Below, one piece after another: positions 7,623-16,200 of a stretch of 64,000 bases of DNA (positions are counted from its first letter, which is position 1; every line of letters starts with the position of its first letter). Where the stretch lies: the NCBI GenBank assembly GCA_964479045.1, contig CAYZJI010000003.1, forward strand, positions 1 through 64,000, in the 5' to 3' direction. The position numbers were made by a program, and so were the translations under genes. The notes beneath the pieces were generated by a model that was not told the origin of the DNA, did not search any database, and was given only the letters and a program-made list of their open reading frames with translations. The DNA is from 2-02-FULL-47-50 sp964479045. GTDB taxonomy: Bacteria; Pseudomonadota; Gammaproteobacteria; Eutrophobiales; Eutrophobiaceae.

Positions 7623-8615
7623 GTGACACCCCCAGGGAAATTATTCACGCCCGTATTGTTGTTTGTTGCGGGTATGCTCATGATATTTTTCATGCGCGAT
7701 GTTAATCATGTTTCCGGCAAACCGGTTTTCACGTGTAATCAGAAGTGTCTTGAACAACGATTACGCGATCACATCCATGTGCTGTCCGAAGATATTGGTG
7801 AACGGCACCACGAGAATCCGGGGTCACTGGACAAAACCCTGAATTATATTGAGCAGAAGTTTATCGAGGCAGGTCTGCAATCTTCCCGTCATTCCTATGC
7901 GGGTGGTCGTTACCATAACCTGATTGCAGAAGTGTCGGGCCGCAGTAAAGCTGACGAGATCATTATTATCGGAGCGCACTATGACACGGTCTGGTTATCA
8001 CCCGGTGCGGATGATAATGCTTCCGGTGTGGCTGTTATGCTGGAACTCGCCCACGCATTTACTGTGTTGCAGCCGGAACGGACAGTCCGCTTTATTGCCT
8101 TCGCCAATGAAGAAAATCCGTTTGCCGAAACGGATGCAATGGGCAGCCGGGTCTATGTGCGGGATATCCACACCAAAGATGAAAATGTTGTAGCGATGTT
8201 TTCACTGGAAATGCTCGGTTATTATTCTGATGCTCCGGGCAGTCAGAAGTATCCGCCACCGCTGAAATGGTTTTACCCGGATCAGGCCGGTTTCATAGCT
8301 TTTGTGACCAACGTTCAATCCGGCTGGCTGCTGTGGCGATCACTGTCAGCCTTCCGCCGTCATTCTGATTTCCCGGTGGAAGGCCTGGCTGTGCCGGAAC
8401 GTATGGTGCCGGACATTCGCCGTTCCGATCAGGCATCATTCTGGGATGCGGGTTATCCGGCGATCATGGTGACGGACACGGCTGATTTCCGGAACATACA
8501 TTATCATACCGTTGGTGACATTCTGCGTACGCTGGATCTCGGACGCATGGCAGAATTGACTGAAAGTCTGGTTTATATGTTTGCTGATCTGGCCGGGGTA
8601 AACACTGGAGAATAA
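7623..8615 (+). CDS. M28 family zinc peptidase, membrane-anchored
   Basis: A 330-residue M28-type metallopeptidase that starts at GTG 7623. An N-terminal hydrophobic segment (residues about 8-25) acts as a signal anchor, so the catalytic domain faces the periplasm. Zinc ligands typical of the family are visible: HYD near residue 119, DDNASG near residue 133, the general-base pair EE in FANEENPF near residue 165, and a C-terminal His in the NIHYHTVGD block. These enzymes cut N-terminal residues from peptides, and some cyclise N-terminal glutamine. The exact specificity is not readable. It is monocistronic, downstream of the 139-bp element. Confidence 0.83.
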   Translation: MTPPGKLFTPVLLFVAGMLMIFFMRDVNHVSGKPVFTCNQKCLEQRLRDHIHVLSEDIGERHHENPGSLDKTLNYIEQKFIEAGLQSSRHSYAGGRYHNLIAEVSGRSKADEIIIIGAHYDTVWLSPGADDNASGVAVMLELAHAFTVLQPERTVRFIAFANEENPFAETDAMGSRVYVRDIHTKDENVVAMFSLEMLGYYSDAPGSQKYPPPLKWFYPDQAGFIAFVTNVQSGWLLWRSLSAFRRHSDFPVEGLAVPERMVPDIRRSDQASFWDAGYPAIMVTDTADFRNIHYHTVGDILRTLDLGRMAELTESLVYMFADLAGVNTGE

Positions 8616-8696
8616 AAAGCCCGGCCGTTTCCAGAATGCAGAACATCACGTAATATAGCCTCAATCATAACTAGAATAGGTTGAGGAACTGATCTT

Positions 8697-9848
8697 GTGA
8701 AAATCGTCATTGCGCCAGACTCCTTTAAAGAAAATCTGACTTCACTGCAGGTGGCGTCCTGCATCGAAAAAGGCATCAAACGCGTGGTGCCCAAAGCACG
8801 CTGTATCAAGATTCCCATGGCCGATGGCGGTGAGGGCACGGTGCAATCCCTGGTGGATGCCACCAAAGGCACGATCATCACGAAGCAGGTAGTTGACCCC
8901 ATGGGCAAAAAAACATCCGCCCATTACGGCATATTGGGTGATGGAACCACAGCGGTGATCGAAATGGCCGAAGCTTCCGGCTTGCCCCTGGTGCCGCGCG
9001 ATAAACGTAATCCATTACTGGCAACCACCTATGGTACCGGTGAACTGATCATGGACGCTGTCAAACGCGGCGTGGGGAAAATTATTATCGGTCTCGGCGG
9101 TTCCGCCACCGTGGATGGCGGTGCCGGCATGGCGCAGGCCCTCGGTGTAAGGTTTTTTGACAAGGCTGGTAAGGAGATCAAAGGGTACGCCGGTGGCGGC
9201 ATACTCGACAAGATTGCCAGAATCGATACGCGCAAGGTTGATCTGCGCATTAAAAAAACAAAATTCATCATTGCCAGTGATGTGACCAATCCGCTCTGCG
9301 GCAAGACCGGAGCTGCCGCGGTGTTCGGGCCGCAGAAGGGTGCAACACCGGCCATGGTAAAAACACTGGATGCCAATCTGAAACACTACGGCACCTTGAT
9401 CAGACAGCAACTGAAGAAAGATGTCATGAACCGGCCGGGTGCCGGTGCCGCTGGAGGTCTGGGGGCCGGGTTGCTGGCATTTACCAGTGCCCGCATGCAA
9501 CGCGGTGTTGATCTGGTGGTGGAGATAACCGGACTCAAAAAACATATTAAAGGTGCAAGTCTAGTGATTACCGGGGAAGGCCGGGTGGATTTCCAGACAG
9601 CATTTGGCAAAACACCGGCAGGTGTGGCCAAGGCAGCACGTGCATACAAAGTGCCTTGTATTGCGATAGGCGGGAGTCTGTCTGATGATGCGCGCGGTGT
9701 GTTTGATCATGGTATTGCCGGTCTTGAGAGTGCCGCGGCCAAAGACATGGATCTGGCGACTGCGCTGAAAAATTCACGCTATCATCTCGAACTGGCCGGT
9801 GAACGTGTGATGCGGCTCTTGTTGATCGGCAAGGGTCTCGCAAGATAG
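8697..9848 (+). CDS. glycerate kinase, type 1 (GarK/GlxK family)
   Basis: A 383-residue glycerate kinase, which phosphorylates D-glycerate to a phosphoglycerate with ATP. It opens with MKIVIAPDSFKENLTSLQVA and IPMADGGEGT, both hallmarks of the family. GLGGSATVDGGAGMAQALG and VITGEGRVDFQTAFGKTPAGVAKAA are the other conserved blocks. The length is normal. It starts at GTG 8697, supported by GAGGA eight bases upstream. It is followed by an isolated hairpin (9884-9919) and then by avtA on the same strand. The pathway may be glyoxylate or glycerate assimilation. Confidence 0.92.
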   Translation: MKIVIAPDSFKENLTSLQVASCIEKGIKRVVPKARCIKIPMADGGEGTVQSLVDATKGTIITKQVVDPMGKKTSAHYGILGDGTTAVIEMAEASGLPLVPRDKRNPLLATTYGTGELIMDAVKRGVGKIIIGLGGSATVDGGAGMAQALGVRFFDKAGKEIKGYAGGGILDKIARIDTRKVDLRIKKTKFIIASDVTNPLCGKTGAAAVFGPQKGATPAMVKTLDANLKHYGTLIRQQLKKDVMNRPGAGAAGGLGAGLLAFTSARMQRGVDLVVEITGLKKHIKGASLVITGEGRVDFQTAFGKTPAGVAKAARAYKVPCIAIGGSLSDDARGVFDHGIAGLESAAAKDMDLATALKNSRYHLELAGERVMRLLLIGKGLAR

Positions 9849-9883
9849 TTATTTTCAGGATTAACTTCTGTATCGTTTTTTTA

Positions 9884-9919
9884 ATCAGGCACGATCAGCG
9901 CAGACTGATCGTGCCTGAT
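9884..9919. repeat. 15-bp perfect hairpin between glycerate kinase and avtA
   Basis: Arms 9884-9898 and 9905-9919 are perfect inverted repeats of ATCAGGCACGATCAG, with the six-base loop CGCAGA. A run of seven T lies before the hairpin rather than after it. It is therefore not a canonical intrinsic terminator on the plus strand, and on the minus strand it would be followed by A. It may be an operator for avtA (the ATG is 23 bp downstream) or a transcript-stabilising structure. Confidence 0.5.
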
Positions 9920-9941
9920 CACTGAACTTCAGGTCCATACC

Positions 9942-11189
9942 ATGCAATTTTCCAGGTTCGCTTCCCGCTTCAGTTCCGAGTCCGGCATCGTACAGTTAAT
10001 GGAAGATCTGGGCGCGGCCATGTCCGGGCAACAGCAGGTGCTGATGCTGGGCGGCGGTAATCCGGCACATATTCCCGCCGTGCTGCAGTTTTTGCAGGAA
10101 CGGATGGAACGCATCGTACATGACCCGGCCGAGTTTGCGCATATTGTCGGTAATTATGATCCACCGCAGGGCGAGTCACGGTTCATCGGTGCGCTGGCTG
10201 AATTGTTGCGGACTGAATGCAGTTGGGATGTAGGTCCGCAGAATATTGCCCTCACCGCCGGCAGCCAGGCCGGATTTTTCTGTCTGTTCAATATGTTTGC
10301 CGGCGAGTTTGCTGATGGCACGCGCAAACGTATATTGCTGCCGATGGCCCCGGAATATATCGGGTATGCCGATGTGGGATTGAGTGATGATCTGTTTGTA
10401 TCCTGCCGCCCGGAGATTGAATATCTGGATAACCATTTGTTCAAATACCATGTGGACTTCAATCATATTCAGATTAACGATGATATTGGCGCGATGTGCG
10501 TGTCACGCCCGACCAATCCGACTGGCAACGTTCTGCAGGACAGCGAGGTGGAACAGTTACTGAAACTCGCTCGTGGAAAAAATATACCGCTCATCATCGA
10601 CAATGCCTATGGACTTCCGTTTCCCGGTATTATTTTTACAGCAGCGCGCCCATTGTGGGACAGGGATGTGATTGTTTGCATGAGCCTTTCCAAACTCGGC
10701 ATGCCCGGCGCCCGCACCGGAATCATTATTGCGCATGAAGAGGTGATCCGGGCCATTACCAATATCAACGCTGTCATCAATCTTGCGTTGGGGAGCTTCG
10801 GTCCGGCGCTGGCGCTCGATCTCATACACAGTGGAGAAATTCTCCGCATCAGCCGCAATGTTATCAGGCCCTATTATCAACAACGCATGGAACGGGCCGT
10901 CGAATTACTGCACCGGTATCTGGCCGGTGTTGAGTACCATCTGCACAAACCGGAGGGCGCGATATTTCTGTGGTTATGGTTGCCTGATTTGCCCGTTACC
11001 TCGGAAGAGCTTTACCAGCGGTTGAAACGTAAGGGGGTCCTGGTGATTTCCGGCCATCATTTTTTCCCGGGCCTGAATGAAAACTGGCCACACAAACATC
11101 AATGTATACGGCTGACTTATTCCATGCCGGAACACGTTGTTGAAGCCGGCATCAGGATTATTGCAGATGAAATAAAAAGTCTGCAGTGA
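9942..11189 (+). CDS. avtA: valine-pyruvate aminotransferase
   Basis: A 415-residue fold-type I PLP transaminase. The N-terminus FSRFASRFSSESGIVQLMEDLGAAM and the block MLGGGNPAHIPAV are characteristic of AvtA (transaminase C), which interconverts valine/2-oxoisovalerate and alanine/pyruvate. The PLP lysine lies in SLSKLGMPGARTG. NPTGN, the DNAYGLPFP block and a C-terminal IRLTYSMPE are present. The length matches the family. It is preceded by the 15-bp hairpin at 9884-9919 and followed on the opposite strand by a kinase remnant. Confidence 0.92.
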   Translation: MQFSRFASRFSSESGIVQLMEDLGAAMSGQQQVLMLGGGNPAHIPAVLQFLQERMERIVHDPAEFAHIVGNYDPPQGESRFIGALAELLRTECSWDVGPQNIALTAGSQAGFFCLFNMFAGEFADGTRKRILLPMAPEYIGYADVGLSDDLFVSCRPEIEYLDNHLFKYHVDFNHIQINDDIGAMCVSRPTNPTGNVLQDSEVEQLLKLARGKNIPLIIDNAYGLPFPGIIFTAARPLWDRDVIVCMSLSKLGMPGARTGIIIAHEEVIRAITNINAVINLALGSFGPALALDLIHSGEILRISRNVIRPYYQQRMERAVELLHRYLAGVEYHLHKPEGAIFLWLWLPDLPVTSEELYQRLKRKGVLVISGHHFFPGLNENWPHKHQCIRLTYSMPEHVVEAGIRIIADEIKSLQ

Positions 11190-11194
11190 CAGAC

Positions 11195-11489
11195 TTATTT
11201 GATCCAGTCTATCCCCAGCAGCAAATCCCGGCAATTCTGAAAGCGATCATTCGGTTCCTTGGCCAGCAGGTCCTCCACCAGTGGTTGATACTTTGACAGT
11301 TCTCCACGCAGCACGGGTATGGGGTTATTGGTGTGGGCATAGACCAGCGTGGAAATACTGTCCGCGGTAGAGGAGCGTTTCCCGACAGGAAATCGTGCGG
11401 GTGAGCGAATGCCCGAATGCGGCCATCAGCCGTTTTTCCTCGGCGGGTATACCGATGAGGGCGGCTTTAATGACGGCTTTATTGTTCAT
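11195..11489 (-). pseudogene. decayed Ser/Thr protein kinase fragment
   Basis: Two frames on the minus strand together carry remnants of one gene. From ATG 11489, after a possible start, 31 residues read MNNKAVIKAALIGIPAEEKR and so on. Then a frame change occurs near 11390. The second frame continues with ADSISTLVYAHTNNPIPVL and ELSKYQPLVEDLLAKEPNDRF to a stop at 11195-11197. The second part matches the end of a bacterial eukaryotic-like kinase C-lobe, where PIPxLP..L...QPLLDRLLAKDPxxRF is conserved. The catalytic core is absent, so an internal deletion and a frameshift are both needed to explain it. The remnant lies directly upstream (on the minus strand, downstream in map order) of the FIST-like gene's stop. 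Confidence 0.6.
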
Positions 11490-11518
11490 CTGGATACGTC
11501 CTGAATATTTCCGGCAGG

Positions 11519-12520
11519 TTACACGTCTTCCACTGTGAGATAGACCAGTGTCTGATTCAGCAACTGGTAAGCAATTTCACCGAATGTCATGGGCCCCCTG
11601 AATTCAGCGGTCTGTTTGCCTTCCAGCTCTGAATACAGGTAATTCAGTACGCAGTTACAACTGAAGGTGATGTTGCTGACTTTGGGCAGGGCGGCCTTGA
11701 ATTGCGAAACGTAATCACTGACCGGGGCCGCCAGCTTGTATGCCACACCGGGAAATACCGGTGCATAAAAAGATACCTTGCCGGAGGATTCATCAACGGA
11801 CTGGATGGACACATTAATCATGGCACCGGAATAATCAGCCACCAAAGGCAGCTTGGTGTCCACGGCGTTGGCGACCAGATATTCCGCAAAGTTCTGTTCC
11901 ACACCATTGACCAGCACACTGGAGGCCGAGAAGCCGGTTTCAAGAAACTCAAGTGTGTCGCCGTCACCCTGTTTCTGGATATTCACGATACCGATGTTGG
12001 CGACCTTGCCCGGCGCGAGCGTGACATGCATGGCCACGCCCTTGTCATAGGAGATTTCACCCGTGCCGCCGTTGATGACAATGGGTTTGGTCTTGCCCAG
12101 ATCATCCAGATGAATACCGGTAATCCAGCCGGCTACGGGCTTGATGAACATATCCTCATATTCCGGCGCATTGTGGGCATAATCCGTATGCAATTGCGTG
12201 AAAGCCGGGATCAGCAGAATAGTGAAGCCGTCATCCGGACTTTCCTTGGCAATGTTTTGAATGGTTGCTGTCGTGTAGAACTTGACCTGGATGCGCTTGG
12301 CCACTGTCGGATCCAGTTCGGTCACATAGATCTGATCCTTAGTCGTGACACCGCCCTTGTCGCCCATGAAATAGGGAATAGAACCGCCAATCCAGTTGCC
12401 TTTGGGTAATTGTTTCAGCAGGTTTTCATCACCGCCCAGCCAGAGCACCCGTTTGCTCTCAATTGCGGCCTTTACCTCAGCAACAGAGGCCATCTTTGCA
12501 TGGATATTGGAAGTCGCCAT
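11519..12520 (-). CDS. FIST-like / DUF6976-type uncharacterised protein
   Basis: A 333-residue soluble protein without a signal peptide. The segment ESKRVLWLGGDENLLKQLPKGNWIGGSIPYFMGDKGG and the C-terminal block VSNITFSCNCVLNYLYSELEGK followed by RGPMTFGEIAYQLLNQTLVYL resemble the layout of FIST sensory proteins. In those, a Cys-containing stretch precedes a G-F-GEI motif. I think it is related to DUF6976, but this is from memory. FIST domains are thought to bind small ligands such as amino acids. It lies 12 bp downstream of the repeat protein gene on the same strand, so the two are almost certainly co-transcribed. Confidence 0.55.
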   Translation of the reverse strand: MATSNIHAKMASVAEVKAAIESKRVLWLGGDENLLKQLPKGNWIGGSIPYFMGDKGGVTTKDQIYVTELDPTVAKRIQVKFYTTATIQNIAKESPDDGFTILLIPAFTQLHTDYAHNAPEYEDMFIKPVAGWITGIHLDDLGKTKPIVINGGTGEISYDKGVAMHVTLAPGKVANIGIVNIQKQGDGDTLEFLETGFSASSVLVNGVEQNFAEYLVANAVDTKLPLVADYSGAMINVSIQSVDESSGKVSFYAPVFPGVAYKLAAPVSDYVSQFKAALPKVSNITFSCNCVLNYLYSELEGKQTAEFRGPMTFGEIAYQLLNQTLVYLTVEDV

Positions 12521-12532
12521 TTATTTTTTCTC

Positions 12533-14359
12533 CTATGCCGCCAAAAGCTGATCGATTTCAGCGCGGTGTTTATTTTGATATTTCAAGAAGTATTGCCGTA
12601 ATATCCGGGCGCCTGCCAGCCGGGAGGCATCCGTGGGATTGTTGCCGATTGAAATACGTATGCGTTCCAACATCATTTTTAACGCCACAACATCAGTCTT
12701 GATTTCGAGTTCACCATTGATCAAGCGCTGCCAGCTCGGGTGAGACTCGTGTGGAACCTGTAATGTTTTCGGCGTGGATGGCTGGACACTGCTGACGGCA
12801 GGTGCAGCCTGACTACCCAGTGTGCGTATTTCATCCTGCAAACGGCTCTGGTGCTTTATGAAGAATTGCCGCAGTAATTTTACCGCCGCGACCTGGAAAG
12901 CCTCGGATGGATTTTTTTCAATGGACAAACGCACCCGTTCCAGCATCATCTGCAGTGCGACGTTACCGGTGTGCAGGGGGATTTCTCCTCTGACCAGACG
13001 GCGCCAGTTCTGATGCGATTCGGCCGGTAAGGCAAACATCTGCATGGGGGCCTGCTCATTCGCTGAACCGGTGCTGCTGCCCCCCAGTTGCATGATTTCG
13101 TTTTGCAGGCGGTTCTGATGTTTCAGGAAGAACTGCCTCAGGATCTTGATGCCTGCACGTTTGGAAGCTTCTGATGGATTACGTTCCACCGACTGCCGGA
13201 CCCGTTCCATCATCATCTGCAAACCGACCGCATTGGTGTCAAGCCGGATCTCGCCAATAATAAGTTTGTTCCAACTGGGATGGTTTTCAGCCGGTACTCC
13301 AACCACCATTTGCGGTGCCGGAACGGTTTCGGTGATCTCAACAGGCCTGCCGCCAAGTTGGGCCACTTCGTTCTGCAAACGTGCCTGATGTTTGACAAAG
13401 TATTGCCGCAGCAGGCGGATACCGGAAATACGTGCCACATCACTGGGGTTGTTTTGCACAGACAGGCGCACCCGCTCCAGCATCATCTGCAGACCCATTT
13501 CATGGGTATTGATCTTCAGTTCGCCATCTACAATACGCTCCCATACCAGTTCGGAGTCAGCCGGTATACCTGAGGCACTGGCATCCTGGGCACTGTAAGC
13601 GGTGATCGGGAGCAGCTCATCTGCAGTCAGCATGCTGATTTCAGCAGGATGTTGAGACTGATTTTTGATGAAATACTGGCGCAGCAAACGGGCAGAGGAC
13701 AACCGGGTGACTTCAGAAGGATTGTTTGCGATCTGCTGCCGGACACGTTGCAATAACATCTGCAATGCCACAGCATTCGATTGAATCGGGATTTCACCGT
13801 TAATCAATCGCTGCCAGTTCTTATGGGTTTCCACCGGGATGTTTCCGGCCTGTTCCAGTGTATAGGTATGTGCAGAGATCTGATGTTCCACTACATCGTC
13901 TGCCATCACTGGAGCGGCAATGCGCTGAGGGGTTTCCGGCTCATGGTATTCACTGCCGGCGCCGGTGCGTTCACTGATCTCGCGTGCTTCTGCTGCCGTG
14001 ATACCAAGCAGCTTGGCCGCAATGGTATTGGATCGGCAGCTGTTCAGTGCCTGCACGATACAGGCCTCCATTTCCTGTGTGAAGGGCGAGTTGCCGGTGC
14101 TCCAGGATTTGTTGCTGTTCACCGTGCCGGGTTTGGGAACATGCAGATAGGTACGGTAACCCCCGAGCGGAATATGCCTTAAGGTAATGGTCTCCTGTGG
14201 AACATCTTTTTTCATCCGTTTAAACAGTGATTTTTTTCTGGGGGCGCCGAAACGGACGGTGATATCAATCCGGTGAGAGGGTTCATCGAGTTTGATGTCT
14301 GCAACATGCCAGTCATCCTCAAGCCTGAGGAGCTGTTTACATAACTCAATATCCAGCAT
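12533..14359 (-). CDS. five-repeat protein with ISL3-transposase-like N-terminus
   Basis: A 608-residue protein that I cannot assign to a named family. Residues 1-135 resemble the N-terminus of ISL3 transposases: LLRLEDDWHVADIKLD, RIDITVRFG, LRHIPLGGYRTYLHVPKP, then a helix-turn-helix-like block around residues 99-131 (CIVQALNSCRSNTIAAKLLGITAAEA). The zinc-binding cysteines of that region are missing and there is no DDE domain. Five copies of a 65-70-residue unit follow at about 179-243, 268-336, 360-427, 449-515 and 540-605. Each reads HxxWxxLIxGEI, then ALQMMLERVR, then NPSE, then LLRQYFIKHQxRLxxEI, joined by linkers of about 22-25 residues. ATG 14359 has AAGGGAG five bases upstream; an earlier in-frame ATG at 14398 lacks one. 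It pairs with the FIST-like gene. Confidence 0.7.
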   Translation of the reverse strand: MLDIELCKQLLRLEDDWHVADIKLDEPSHRIDITVRFGAPRKKSLFKRMKKDVPQETITLRHIPLGGYRTYLHVPKPGTVNSNKSWSTGNSPFTQEMEACIVQALNSCRSNTIAAKLLGITAAEAREISERTGAGSEYHEPETPQRIAAPVMADDVVEHQISAHTYTLEQAGNIPVETHKNWQRLINGEIPIQSNAVALQMLLQRVRQQIANNPSEVTRLSSARLLRQYFIKNQSQHPAEISMLTADELLPITAYSAQDASASGIPADSELVWERIVDGELKINTHEMGLQMMLERVRLSVQNNPSDVARISGIRLLRQYFVKHQARLQNEVAQLGGRPVEITETVPAPQMVVGVPAENHPSWNKLIIGEIRLDTNAVGLQMMMERVRQSVERNPSEASKRAGIKILRQFFLKHQNRLQNEIMQLGGSSTGSANEQAPMQMFALPAESHQNWRRLVRGEIPLHTGNVALQMMLERVRLSIEKNPSEAFQVAAVKLLRQFFIKHQSRLQDEIRTLGSQAAPAVSSVQPSTPKTLQVPHESHPSWQRLINGELEIKTDVVALKMMLERIRISIGNNPTDASRLAGARILRQYFLKYQNKHRAEIDQLLAA

Positions 14360-14832
14360 GGTCACTCCCTTCCGAGTAAAGATGAACGGGTTCAACAATC
14401 ATGATTGGTTACGCATCCTGAAACAGTTTTAATTCTTATAGTTTTGTTTATATTTTAAATGTATGCCGTTCAAGTTAAGTCTTGACTGCACAACACGTAC
14501 CTATCTATATGAAATTATAGATAATGCCCTGAATTATACCTGGTGAATACACGCATCAGTTCTCCCGACTTCCGTAACTGCCAGGAGAGGCAATCCTATG
14601 CTGTAAGGCAGGCGATCCAGGCCGACTGGGTGTAGTGAGATGCCATTCTAGGTCTGTAACACTGGGGGAATGGCCAAATTCTGCTTAATCAGGGTAGGAA
14701 TATAAAGGAATTATTTCATGATGAACAGCAGCAGTGGAGCAAGGCTACAATCAATTTCACAATTGTCCCCGGGGCTGGACGTGCAATGCAAAATGTTGTG
14801 TTGCACAATCTGTTCAGGAACCAGGCTAGCTA
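14360..14832. other. intergenic region, about 470 bp, no supported gene
   Basis: An A+T-rich stretch upstream of the repeat-protein gene that must contain its promoter. A 44-codon frame (14718-14852, plus strand) has an AAAGGA site but overlaps the end of the convergent cyclic-nucleotide-binding gene and shows no recognisable content. I see no riboswitch or tRNA pattern. Confidence 0.4.
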
Positions 14833-15462
14833 TCAGGTTTGTTTTGCGGTGAGTTCTTCCAGCTCTTTCCGGCGGTGTTCCACCACCTGTGTAAAAGCAA
14901 GGGCAACACGCGGGACGCTCACGAAATAGTTGGTGAGGTCGCTGTAATTTGCCTTGAGAAGCTGGCTTGGTTCTACCGCCCGGACGCAGGCAGTACGTTT
15001 GCCTCCGGAAAAATATCCCATTTCGCCGATGGGCTCGCCTTCACCGACCAGTGCTATGGGAATTTCCTTGCCGGTATTATCGATACGGTAAACCTCGACC
15101 AGCCCGTACGCGATCACATACATTGAGGGATCATCGTCTCCCTGGATAATGAATTGTTCTCCCGGGCCCACGCTCACCTCAGTGAAATGTTTACTGAGGG
15201 CCGCCAGTTCGGTTTTGTTGAGTGACGCAAATACCGGACACCCGGCCAACCGGGCAATGCGCTGGTTGCGCAGGCTGTTATCCAGTTCGTCCTGGCTGAT
15301 GATGCCTTGTTCCACCAGGATTTCACCAATGGGTTTCAGCTTGCCGCTCTGTGCATATGCCGTGATCTGTTTTTCCACGGCATTACTTATGGCACCTTTG
15401 GAAACGACCAGATAGTCACCCAGTTTTCGGGTATCAGCCTTTTTTTCAGATGAATCAGTCAT
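14833..15462 (-). CDS. cyclic-nucleotide-binding domain protein
   Basis: A 209-residue protein with one CAP/CRP-type cyclic-nucleotide-binding domain (residues about 78-200) and no DNA-binding domain. The N-terminal 70 residues (LGDYLVVSKGAISNAVEKQ, then KPIGEILVEQGIISQDELDNSLRNQR) resemble the MshEN/GspE N-terminal helical repeats. The phosphate-binding cassette is recognisable as GEPIGEMGYFSGGKRTACVRA and keeps the Gly-Glu and Arg residues. It may sense cAMP or a related nucleotide and act on a partner protein, but the ligand is not proven. It is probably monocistronic. Confidence 0.8.
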   Translation of the reverse strand: MTDSSEKKADTRKLGDYLVVSKGAISNAVEKQITAYAQSGKLKPIGEILVEQGIISQDELDNSLRNQRIARLAGCPVFASLNKTELAALSKHFTEVSVGPGEQFIIQGDDDPSMYVIAYGLVEVYRIDNTGKEIPIALVGEGEPIGEMGYFSGGKRTACVRAVEPSQLLKANYSDLTNYFVSVPRVALAFTQVVEHRRKELEELTAKQT

Positions 15463-15547
15463 GTGTAATTACCGTTTAAAACATTTTCCGATTTTAAGAA
15501 TAGGTGAAAGGTGAGGGTGCGGCAATGAGAAATAATGAAGAATCTGT

Positions 15548-16129
15548 TTACTCGCGCAGATACTGTTCCTGTAAAGCTTGTGAGAGGGTTTCTGCTTCAG
15601 CCTGTTGCTCAGGAGTCATAGTGCTATCAAGTGCATCCTGGGCAGACTTGGCATCGGTGAGGCCCTGCGCGAGGGCCACGCCATACCAGGCATAGGCCTT
15701 GACCGGGTCCGGCTCCACGCCGAGCCCCTCAGCATACATTTGCCCGATCCGGAACTGGGCGTTGGCAAAACCTTTTTTGGCAGACCGTCCAAACCAGTTC
15801 ATAGCGCGCCGGTAGTCCTGTGCCGTACCCAGGCCATTCAGATAAAGCAGGCCCAGTTTATATTCTGCATCTGGCCGGTGGTACTTGGCAGCTCTTTGAA
15901 ACCACATGAAGGCCTGTTCGTAATCCTGGGGCACGCCATGTCCGGCAGAATACATGGAACCCAGAGCATACATGGCCCGGTGATCACCGGCTTCTGCCAA
16001 TGGCAGGAATTCTCTGGCAGCAGTTTCATAATCACCGCTTTTGTAGGCTTCGCCCCCGGATTTGAAATCCGCCTGTACGAGTGAAGTCAAAACAAGCAGG
16101 ATCACCAGTACCAAGTCTCTTGATTTCAT
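15548..16129 (-). CDS. secreted Sel1-repeat protein
   Basis: A 193-residue protein with the signal peptide MKSRDLVLVILLVLTSLVQA and four or so Sel1-like tetratricopeptide units (for example AMYALGSMYSAGHGVPQDYEQAFMWF, AEYKLGLLYLNGLGTAQDYRRAMNWF and AQFRIGQMYAEGLGVEPDPVKAYAWY). Sel1 repeats form alpha-solenoids that mediate protein-protein contacts, often in envelope signalling or substrate recruitment. No catalytic domain is present. It is on the same strand as the DUF4139 pair upstream and separated from them by about 70 bp. Confidence 0.83.
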   Translation of the reverse strand: MKSRDLVLVILLVLTSLVQADFKSGGEAYKSGDYETAAREFLPLAEAGDHRAMYALGSMYSAGHGVPQDYEQAFMWFQRAAKYHRPDAEYKLGLLYLNGLGTAQDYRRAMNWFGRSAKKGFANAQFRIGQMYAEGLGVEPDPVKAYAWYGVALAQGLTDAKSAQDALDSTMTPEQQAEAETLSQALQEQYLRE

Positions 16130-16200
16130 AAATGTTACACAGGTTGGTCAGAGTTGTATTAATCATAGCGTATATCCTTGCTGCTGTGATGTAACCCGAA

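Noticed and set aside
14718..14852. 44-codon plus-strand frame with an AAAGGA site
   Set aside because: It overlaps the end of a convergent gene and shows no signal peptide or recognisable sequence. It may be chance.
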